Shown here: positions 1 to 5,262 of the stretch, piece by piece | Layout: each line of letters begins with the position of its first letter | Numbering within the stretch: position 1 is the stretch's first letter | From: a bacterium | Lineage (GTDB): Bacteria; Krumholzibacteriota; Krumholzibacteriia; LZORAL124-64-63 | Direction: 5' to 3' | DNA length: 6,009 nt | Assembly: GCA_030635025.1 (NCBI GenBank) | Contig: DAOVZQ010000177.1 | Span: 1 to 6,009, forward strand | Notes under the pieces: model-generated | Told to the model about the DNA's origin: nothing | The model's database searches: none | What the model saw: the letters and a program-made list of their open reading frames with translations, nothing else | Program-made: the position numbers and the translations under genes

Positions 1-1292
1 ATGTACATACTCGCATATACCGCCGGTTGACCATTGTATTCGAATATCTGACCTGAAATACTGCCGCCTTCCTCGAGATACATGTCGATGGTCGCCAGTT
101 CCCCCTCGTGAAGAACGACAGGAGATGCCATCTCTGAATCTTCAGCGTTGTCATACCATTGGGGGGCCCATGTCTGCCCGTTGCAGTATCCGTAAACGTA
201 CACCAGGTATTCACCGGGCAACAACATATGAAGAGACGACGGGTTATCGGTGCTTGATATGTGCCCTCCCCCTCCGTTTGATCTGAATACCTTGATTCTG
301 GCTTCATAGCTGTCCGTATCACCTGGGCCGTGAAGGGTGACCTCTATCCCACTCGAGACCAACGGAGGTATCACAACACTACTTCCAGGAGCCAATTCGT
401 ATAACGTCGCAGAATCCGAATCCGTCCCTCCGGACCACAAACTTAAACCGTTATACTGAGCATGAACCGTGACAGGAGTCGGACGCAATGCCACAACGTC
501 GAAAGACCCATCTTCATGGCAACTGGTTCTATAAGAATAATAGTTTTCAGAAGGGGTCGGGTCGGTTATGAAGACCTGCGGAGGGCTGCCACCCGCATCC
601 TGCCAACTGCCGATAACACGACCTTGTATCGTGGCAGAATCAGCACTGAAATCTACTTCATAGCTCGTCACTTGATCTACATCAACCATGAGGAGATCCG
701 CCTCAGACTCTAAACTCGTTCCAGGCATGAAAAAGCGGCTCAATATATCGGGGAAATACATTTTGATCATATATTGATCGGCTTGAATGAGTGGGAACTC
801 GAACTCGGCAAGACTCGAGTCCAGCGTCAGTTCACTAGTAATATCTCCCCATGTGGCCCCTAAGAGTTGCACTGAGACGATCTCACCTACAAGTTCGTCA
901 GGAAATACAATCCGGACTATGGCACTCCCTCGCAGGATATCGAAATTCTGGACTTCTTCGCCGATGTGTACGGTATCGCACCAGGCCGATGTTGTCGTCA
1001 TTCCGCCAATCGCCGATGTAACATCGAGTCCATACGTCCCAAACGGTAAGTCCAGCTGATACCATCCCACGGTATCCGACGAGGTCCACGCGATGACGCT
1101 GTCCTGCATGGCCCCATCCAACGCTTTGGCTCCGATCGTGGCAGAGACTCCAGATCCGCCTGCCCTCACATACCCCTGGATTCTTCCATTACCAGCAATT
1201 AACGGATCGGTCGGAGTGGTGTTTTCGCAGGATGACAAGCTGATCACAGTCAGAATCAGCATGACAAATATCGTCACTATCGCTCGATTCAT
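1..1292 (-). CDS. Lipoprotein with repeated carboxypeptidase-regulatory-like (Ig-like) domains, 3' end outside the window
   Basis: An open frame runs from the ATG at 1292 to the left edge without a stop, giving 430 codons. The start is supported by AGGAG at 1299-1303, six bases upstream. Residues 5-20 are hydrophobic and end in a lipobox, LSSC, with Cys22 as the predicted lipidated residue. Glu at +2, rather than Asp, favours export to the outer membrane by the usual Lol rule. Two segments look like CarboxypepD_reg-type beta-sandwiches: about 36-93 (GRIQGYVRAGG, then GWYQLDLPFGTYGLDV) and about 219-280 (ATIQGRVIGSW, then DGSFDVVALRPTPVTV). A WYDNAEDS element at 379-386 is followed by GELATIDMYLEEGGSISGQI at 397-416, a familiar linker into the next domain, which is cut by the edge. 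A role in surface adhesion or structure is inference; no catalytic motif is visible. Codons end in A or T far more often than in the genes to the right, with overall G+C near one half. Confidence 0.88.
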   Translation of the reverse strand, partial: MNRAIVTIFVMLILTVISLSSCENTTPTDPLIAGNGRIQGYVRAGGSGVSATIGAKALDGAMQDSVIAWTSSDTVGWYQLDLPFGTYGLDVTSAIGGMTTTSAWCDTVHIGEEVQNFDILRGSAIVRIVFPDELVGEIVSVQLLGATWGDITSELTLDSSLAEFEFPLIQADQYMIKMYFPDILSRFFMPGTSLESEADLLMVDVDQVTSYEVDFSADSATIQGRVIGSWQDAGGSPPQVFITDPTPSENYYSYRTSCHEDGSFDVVALRPTPVTVHAQYNGLSLWSGGTDSDSATLYELAPGSSVVIPPLVSSGIEVTLHGPGDTDSYEARIKVFRSNGGGGHISSTDNPSSLHMLLPGEYLVYVYGYCNGQTWAPQWYDNAEDSEMASPVVLHEGELATIDMYLEEGGSISGQIFEYNGQPAVYASMY

Positions 1293-1312
1293 ACAGCTCT
1301 CCTATTCGGATA

Positions 1313-1341
1313 ATTATCATGCTCTGGTGATGCAATGCTAA
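1313..1341 (-). promoter_or_regulatory. Candidate sigma70-type promoter of the lipoprotein gene
   Basis: On the minus strand a -35-like TTAGCA (1336-1341, four of six consensus bases) lies 17 bases from a -10-like GATAAT (1313-1318, five of six). The predicted start of transcription falls just ahead of the AGGAG site, so the leader would be very short. The -10 box is part of a ten-base palindrome, GATAATTATC (1309-1318). This is a pattern match only; A+T-rich DNA gives such matches by chance. Confidence 0.4.
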
Positions 1342-1561
1342 TTTCGAATTCCAATTCAACATACGGAAATCCCGCAGCACAAAGAGACTGATCAGGCAAA
1401 TCCGTACATCTTTATTCGTTAATATCTCGATCCTAGGCTTATCCATGATATCACACATCGATTTACCTGTAAGTACCGTAATACGGCACGCCCCTGATCA
1501 GAATTACAACATTTTCATCAGCAAGCCCTAAGACGGTTCTTTGGGAAAATACACCTCTCAC
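1342..1561. other. A+T-richer intergenic leader with no gene found
   Basis: No frame here shows convincing coding character. A minus-strand frame through 1189-1458 overlaps the lipoprotein gene out of phase and resembles nothing I recognise. Small symmetric elements are present: the palindrome CTGATCAG occurs twice (1388-1395 and 1494-1501), and CCGTA-A-TACGG forms an odd-length dyad at 1476-1486. They may be regulator sites for the lipoprotein gene or coincidence. Confidence 0.45.
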
Positions 1562-1580
1562 GCGGGGGTCGCACCCCCGC
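1562..1580. repeat. Perfect 8-bp GC hairpin at a composition boundary
   Basis: GCGGGGGT (1562-1569) pairs exactly with ACCCCCGC (1573-1580) across a three-base loop. Neither side carries a T-run, so a rho-independent terminator is unlikely. It stands where A+T-rich leader DNA gives way to GC-rich DNA holding a broken coding remnant, so it could be a REP-like element or a junction scar. One copy in the window cannot decide this. Confidence 0.5.
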
Positions 1581-1596
1581 CCTGACATCGACACCA

Positions 1597-1737
1597 ATGA
1601 ATCGTCCGGTGGGCGTTCACAGTGTGGTCTGGGACGGCCGAGACGACGGTGGCGAGGCTGTCGGCTCCGGCGTGTAATTCGTCCGCGTGGAAACGCGAGA
1701 CGGGGTCGCGGCCCAGAAAATATCGCTGATTAAGTAG
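1597..1737 (+). pseudogene. Remnant of a FlgD Ig-like C-terminal domain, interrupted by an in-frame TAA
   Basis: The plus-strand frame from 1597 reads RPVGVHSVVWDGRDDGG, then SGV-stop-FVRVE, and closes with KISLIK before TAG at 1735-1737. This matches the last 45 or so residues of FlgD_ig-type tails (AG.H.V.WDGRDD.G...SGVYF.R......K..L.K). The propeller protein nearby ends in the same pattern: AGSHDVIWTGMDDHGRPSPS, then GVYLIRLE and KAMLVR. The TAA at 1675-1677 sits where Tyr (TAC or TAT) is expected, a single-base change. The upstream half of the domain and the whole protein body are missing: going left, resemblance fades near 1597 and the DNA becomes A+T-rich by about 1560. The likeliest reading is the 3' relic of a deleted or displaced exported-protein gene. 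A sequencing error could explain the stop but not the missing body. Confidence 0.75.
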
Positions 1738-1756
1738 AGGCGGAGGTTGGAGGGAG

Positions 1757-1790
1757 CAGGGCCCCGGACTTCGGTCCGGGGCCCTGTTTA
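1757..1790. terminator. Strong UUCG-capped terminator-like hairpin between convergent coding ends
   Basis: A perfect 13-bp stem, CAGGGCCCCGGAC with GTCCGGGGCCCTG (1757-1769 and 1774-1786), is closed by a TTCG tetraloop in the very stable C(UUCG)G context of the plus-strand transcript. On the plus strand TTTA follows, a short U-tract. On the minus strand no T-run follows. It lies 19 bases after the remnant's TAG and about 22 bases beyond the minus-strand propeller gene's stop. It was probably the terminator of the lost plus-strand gene and may now also stop or protect the 3' end of the propeller mRNA. Confidence 0.75.
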
Positions 1791-1800
1791 CACGTGTAAA
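1787..1800. repeat. Perfect 14-base palindrome next to the terminator stem
   Basis: TTTACACGTGTAAA is identical on both strands. It begins at the last base of the hairpin stem, so its TTTA doubles as the plus-strand U-tract. From the minus strand it lies between the propeller gene's stop codon and the hairpin. It could be a short secondary hairpin, a protein site, or a way of giving each strand a TTTA. No second copy was found in the window. Confidence 0.5.
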
Positions 1801-1808
1801 GGTACCCG

Positions 1809-4067
1809 CTAGCGGACGAGCATCGCCTTCGCCGTCCGTCGCTCCGTCTCCGTTTCCAGTCGGATCAGATAGACGCCTGACGGCGACGGCCGGCCGTGAT
1901 CGTCCATTCCCGTCCAGATGACATCGTGTGAGCCCGCGGCGAATCTACGGTCAGCCAGCAACGACACGCGCCGTCCCTGGGGATCGTAGACGGCGACCTG
2001 AGCTGAACCGGGGTGCGCCAGCACGAAAGAGATCGTTGTGCGCGGGTTGAAGGGGTTGGGGGTAACCGAAAGCCCGCCCGGCAGCCAAAGTGGATTCGCA
2101 TCGCCGCCGGGATCATCGTCCAGACCCATCGGCTCGACCGATTGGAGCGGACAAACCCGCAGACCGCCCCCACGGCAAGCCACAACCACAACTCCATCAC
2201 CGACAGACACACCGACCGCTGGGTCGTTGAAGCCGAACGCCACGTCCGACAACATGATATTGCCCAAGGGTCTGGGATCCATCGGGTCCGTCACATCGGC
2301 CACATGCAAACCGGCGTACCCATTCGCAACATAGACATAGGTCCCGGAAACGGAGACATCATAGATTCCGTTTCCCATCAGCAGAGTTCCGACCATCATG
2401 GGATCATCCGGCATGGAGATGTCGATCACCTGGAGTTCCCCAAGTCCCGTACCGACGTAGACGAAGTCGCCCGACACCGTCAGATTACGCGGTAAGACCA
2501 TGTCCACGCTGCCTAGCACAGCAAGGGCGCCGGGCTCCGAAACGTCTACGACATACAGACCGCCCGACATCCCCTCACTTCCGGCGACGTAGGCGTATTG
2601 CCCCGACACGGCAACATCATGGGCTTGCAGGGGCAATTGCAGCGAACCGAGGATTGCGGGGACCGTGGGTGTCGACACGTCCACTACGGTCAGGCCAGTC
2701 TGGAGGCTGGTCACGTAGACCCGATCCCCGGACACCGCCAGGTAGTTCCCATTACCACCGATGTCCACGCCGCCGACGATGACCGGTTCCGCGGACGCCG
2801 ATACGTCGATCACGTGGAGACGGGATCCCTCGTCCGCGAGATAGGCCCACGTCCCGGACGCGACCACGGCACAGACGGAACCCGGAGTCGAGACGCTGCC
2901 CGCCATCTCGGCGTTCTCGGGATCCGCTAGATCCACCACCTGAAGGCCGGTGACCGAATCGGCGACATACGCGTGGGCACCGAAAACGGCCACGGCCCGT
3001 GCGTCGCCGAGCGTCTGCACTTCCGACATGATCGGCACGGCCTCGGGCGCCGAGATGTCGAATACATGGAGTCCGAAATCCTCGCCAGTGGTGTAGAGGT
3101 AGTCACCAGACAAGACCAAATCCTGGAACTGGAGAGAGTAGCCCGGCACACGGGCGCTGCTGATGATGGCAGGCGTCTCAGGTTCAGAGATGTCGACGAC
3201 ACGCAATGTTGACTCCACCCTGATCCAGACCTTGTCCCCGGACACAACCACGCCGCCGCTGCCCCATCCGTTGGCCAGGGAGGAGAGGGGCACCGGAGCG
3301 GTCGGATCCGAGACGTCATGGATCTGAAGTTCTTGGTTGTCAAAATCGTTGACCAGGAGGAGATCGCCCGTCACGGCGGCCGCGATGGCGTGGGTGGGCA
3401 CCGGAACCGTGCCCAAGACCTGGGGCGTGGACGGTGTTCCGATATCGATGATATGCACGCCACTCGAACCGGCCGTGCAGTAGAGTCGATCACCCTGGAT
3501 GCTGAGGGCGAGGCCGAAGCCCGTATAGGGAGGAACCGAAGGCGTGGTCAACGGAAGCGAGGCCACATTTGTCGGCTCCACGGGTGTGGAGATGTCGTAG
3601 ATCTCGAGACCATGGGGCCAATCCGCCAAGTATAGGTAATCGCCGGATACGGCCATGTCTCCGCCATTGCCTGACGAAGCGAAACTACCAACGATAAGGG
3701 GATTCCCCGGATCCGATACGTCGACGACATAGTTGTCTTCGGCCTTGATGTAAACGTGATGCCCGGAAACGGTGAGATGGCCGTAGTACTCGTCCAATTC
3801 GAGTTCACCCACCACATGACGGTCGGAAGGATCCGATATGTCGATCACCCACAGAGCGAACGTGGACATGACGAAAACATGGTCTCCCGAAACAACCATG
3901 TCGGAGGGCTCCCCAGGCAGGAGTACCCCTTCATCCCAATGGAAATAATCGGCGTAGTCCAGGGTGACCGCGCTGGCGCTTCCAGTCAGAAAGAGCAGCG
4001 CAGCAGCGATCGCGATACAGATAAGGAGTAAGCGCGGAGAATGGCTTCCGTGCATGCACAAACACAT
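1809..4067 (-). CDS. Secreted LVIVD-repeat double beta-propeller protein with FlgD Ig-like C-terminal tail
   Basis: The protein has 752 residues. A Sec signal peptide (hydrophobic 12-29, likely cleavage after ASA33) is followed by fourteen copies of an LVIVD-type repeat at about 57-642. Each has a (V/A)(V/A)SGD.(V/L)Y(V/L) strand and then GL.V.D(I/V)S.P..P..(V/L)G. The SG or equivalent positions fall near 59, 100, 140, 190, 232, 275, 319, 361, 402, 445, 487, 531, 573 and 621, so the period is about 42; the last copy is degenerate. LVIVD repeats are found in bacterial and archaeal surface proteins and are thought to fold as propeller blades; fourteen would make two seven-bladed rings. An Asp/Gly-rich linker leads to the tail (662-752): PNPFNP at 670-675, VYDPQGRRV, WTGMDDHGRPSPSGVYL and a terminal KAMLVR. 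Such tails resemble type IX-like sorting domains, but use as a secretion signal here is inferred. The ATG at 4067 is chosen because GGAGGT lies six bases upstream; in-frame ATGs at 4073 and 4175 are badly placed for that site. No enzymatic residues are apparent; binding or scaffolding is likely. Confidence 0.9.
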   Translation of the reverse strand: MCLCMHGSHSPRLLLICIAIAAALLFLTGSASAVTLDYADYFHWDEGVLLPGEPSDMVVSGDHVFVMSTFALWVIDISDPSDRHVVGELELDEYYGHLTVSGHHVYIKAEDNYVVDVSDPGNPLIVGSFASSGNGGDMAVSGDYLYLADWPHGLEIYDISTPVEPTNVASLPLTTPSVPPYTGFGLALSIQGDRLYCTAGSSGVHIIDIGTPSTPQVLGTVPVPTHAIAAAVTGDLLLVNDFDNQELQIHDVSDPTAPVPLSSLANGWGSGGVVVSGDKVWIRVESTLRVVDISEPETPAIISSARVPGYSLQFQDLVLSGDYLYTTGEDFGLHVFDISAPEAVPIMSEVQTLGDARAVAVFGAHAYVADSVTGLQVVDLADPENAEMAGSVSTPGSVCAVVASGTWAYLADEGSRLHVIDVSASAEPVIVGGVDIGGNGNYLAVSGDRVYVTSLQTGLTVVDVSTPTVPAILGSLQLPLQAHDVAVSGQYAYVAGSEGMSGGLYVVDVSEPGALAVLGSVDMVLPRNLTVSGDFVYVGTGLGELQVIDISMPDDPMMVGTLLMGNGIYDVSVSGTYVYVANGYAGLHVADVTDPMDPRPLGNIMLSDVAFGFNDPAVGVSVGDGVVVVACRGGGLRVCPLQSVEPMGLDDDPGGDANPLWLPGGLSVTPNPFNPRTTISFVLAHPGSAQVAVYDPQGRRVSLLADRRFAAGSHDVIWTGMDDHGRPSPSGVYLIRLETETERRTAKAMLVR

Positions 4068-4073
4068 GAGCAT

Positions 4074-4079
4074 ACCTCC
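4074..4079 (-). promoter_or_regulatory. Ribosome binding site that fixes the start of the propeller gene
   Basis: On the minus strand GGAGGT directly abuts one ATG (4071-4073) and lies six bases ahead of the next in-frame ATG (4065-4067). A zero-base spacer is not usable, so 4067 is the likelier start. The longer frame back to 4175 would put a polar stretch of about 36 residues before the signal peptide and is not supported. Confidence 0.75.
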
Positions 4080-4217
4080 ATGTATGACATTTCGTTGGTA
4101 TAGAAATCGAGTCGTACCGGAATCTGTCGTCCCAGATATCCAATCACGGTCCCATTTTGGGTCCGATGAGAACATCCCGTCAACGACTGACTGAACAGTA
4201 TCCTTATTGATCGAAAG

Positions 4218-4679
4218 TTAGGACCCGTTCGAATTACCCATATCGACCAGCACTCGCCACTCTCTATCGATCTTAATCCAGATATTCAGATACTTGCCGC
4301 TCGCGCTCACCAGTTCACCTTTGGGACCTGGATAGGTCGCCGTGTAATTCCCCCAAGTCCACCCCATGTTACTCTCCTTGGCCACGCCTCCCGCTTCCGG
4401 CGTCCAATCCAGACTCATCCCGGGCACATCGTCGAAACCGGAGGCGATGGTCTGACCGCCATACACCGGCCCCCGCCCAGCCGGCAGTTGCAAAGCATCC
4501 TCTGTCAGATAAGCCGCAAAGGCCGCCTTCGGCCCCTCCGCCCGACTCATGGCCGCGAAAGCGTTGTCGGCCGCCAGTATCGCTTCCAGATTGGCCTCGT
4601 CCTCATCCCCCAGCAGGCCCAAACCGACCAAGGCGACCAGCAGAACCACTCCATAACCGATCATCAATCTGCGCGACAT
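4218..4679 (-). CDS. Small membrane-anchored NTF2-like protein (DUF4440/SnoaL-type)
   Basis: Starting at ATG 4679, with AAGGAG at 4685-4690 five bases upstream, the product has 153 residues. The frame extends to 4790, but that extension has no RBS and would bury the hydrophobic segment internally. Residues 5-23 form one hydrophobic helix after MSRR, a signal anchor or uncleaved signal, which would place the rest outside the cytoplasmic membrane. Residues 29-150 look like an NTF2-like fold: an opening helix with ILAADNAFAAMS, AAFAAYLTEDALQLPAGRGP, Y-GG-TI, then strands LDWTPEAGGVA, MGWTWGNYTAT and KYLNIWIKIDREWRVLVDMG. That order matches the DUF4440/ketosteroid-isomerase-like superfamily, whose members range from enzymes to ligand binders. 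The substrate cannot be read from sequence. The gene is transcribed away from the GntR gene, and its stop lies 150 bases before the propeller gene's start, so co-transcription with that gene is possible but unproven. Confidence 0.82.
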   Translation of the reverse strand: MSRRLMIGYGVVLLVALVGLGLLGDEDEANLEAILAADNAFAAMSRAEGPKAAFAAYLTEDALQLPAGRGPVYGGQTIASGFDDVPGMSLDWTPEAGGVAKESNMGWTWGNYTATYPGPKGELVSASGKYLNIWIKIDREWRVLVDMGNSNGS

Positions 4680-4771
4680 TTCGGCTCCTTTCGGCGAAGT
4701 ATTTACACCCCGCCATCCTACATGGTCCGACCAGATCCGCGCAACCGGCCATAAAACACGCAGATAGGGGG

Positions 4772-4798
4772 TTGACACCAATCCGAACACTGTATTAC
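4772..4798 (+). promoter_or_regulatory. Candidate promoter of the GntR-ABC operon
   Basis: A perfect -35 hexamer, TTGACA, is at 4772-4777. The best -10 is less clear: TATTAC at 4793-4798 gives a 15-base spacer, and TACTGT at 4796-4801 gives 18. TATTAT at 4801-4806 is closer to consensus but 23 bases away. All three lie inside the ACTGTATT repeat array, so a bound repressor would block the promoter. The leader before the GntR start would be about 65-70 bases. Confidence 0.55.
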
Positions 4799-4820
4799 TG
4801 TATTATGAAACCAATACAGT
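4789..4820 (+). promoter_or_regulatory. Operator candidate: two direct and one inverted ACTGTATT
   Basis: ACTGTATT occurs at 4789-4796 and again immediately at 4797-4804, and its exact reverse complement AATACAGT is at 4813-4820. The second and third copies form a perfect 8-bp dyad across eight bases (ATGAAACC). The array covers the -10 region of the promoter ahead of the GntR gene. GntR-family proteins bind inverted repeats as dimers and usually repress their own operon, so this is the natural autoregulatory site. The extra tandem copy is unusual and could seat a second dimer or belong to the opposite-strand gene. Confidence 0.7.
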
Positions 4821-4874
4821 TCGACTGCGTATGAAACCCTCAGCGACGAACGATACACGGAAGGATCACATCAC

Positions 4875-5261
4875 ATGTTCATCGTCCTGAGTCCCAACAG
4901 CGGAGTGCCCGTCTACCGGCAGCTGATCGAGCAGATCAGGCTGCAGGTGACCGGCGGCCAGCTGGCGCCCGGCGACGAAATGCCGTCGACGCGTAACCTG
5001 TCAGCGCAACTGGGGGTGAACCCGATGACCGTGAGCAAGGCCTACACGCAACTGGAACGGGAAGGGGTGCTGGAACGGCGGCCCGGCCGATCGCTGGTCG
5101 TCGGCACTCTGGCCCCAGCCGAGACCCGCACCAAGAAACTGGAACAGGTCCGTGAGAGTCTCGCGACCGCCGTGACCACCATCCGACAGCTCGACGTACC
5201 CACCGACGAAGCCGTCGCCATGTTGCGCAAGATGCTCGACAGCCACGCCAAGGAGAAGTGA
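4875..5261 (+). CDS. GntR-family (YtrA subfamily) transcriptional regulator
   Basis: The product has 128 residues, the usual size of YtrA-type regulators, which keep the DNA-binding domain but carry only a short C-terminal part instead of a large effector domain. The winged helix-turn-helix spans about 12-77: PVYRQLIEQIR, GQLAPGDEMPSTRNLSAQLG, the recognition helix NPMTVSKAYTQLEREG (49-64) and the wing VLERRPGRSLVV. Residues 84-126 are helical and charged and likely dimerise. ATG 4875 is supported by GGAAGGA at 4859-4865, nine bases upstream. It lies one base ahead of an ABC ATPase gene, the standard arrangement in which a YtrA-like repressor controls its own transporter operon. The ACTGTATT array upstream is the probable binding site. 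The inducing signal cannot be read; in known systems it is often an antimicrobial or envelope stress. Confidence 0.93.
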   Translation: MFIVLSPNSGVPVYRQLIEQIRLQVTGGQLAPGDEMPSTRNLSAQLGVNPMTVSKAYTQLEREGVLERRPGRSLVVGTLAPAETRTKKLEQVRESLATAVTTIRQLDVPTDEAVAMLRKMLDSHAKEK

Positions 5262-5262
5262 T

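Noticed and set aside
1189..1458. An 89-codon minus-strand frame spanning the lipoprotein start
   Set aside because: It overlaps the lipoprotein gene out of phase for about 100 bases, has no recognisable domain and no clear RBS, and covers the likely promoter.
1388..1501. Two CTGATCAG palindromes as a defined operator pair
   Set aside because: They are 106 bases apart with no shared flanking sequence; two chance copies of an 8-base palindrome are plausible.
1562..1580. Reading the short GC hairpin as a rho-independent terminator
   Set aside because: Neither strand has a T-run after the stem.
2013..2495. A 160-codon plus-strand open frame inside the propeller gene
   Set aside because: It lies wholly antisense to LVIVD repeats, its translation is rich in His, Arg and Gln and unlike any family, and no RBS was seen.
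4068..4175. N-terminal extension of the propeller protein to the ATG at 4175
   Set aside because: It would place about 36 polar residues before a good signal peptide, and the GGAGGT site at 4074-4079 points to ATG 4067.
4680..4790. N-terminal extension of the NTF2-like protein to 4790
   Set aside because: AAGGAG at 4685-4690 favours ATG 4679, and the extension would bury the anchor helix and run into the divergent control region.
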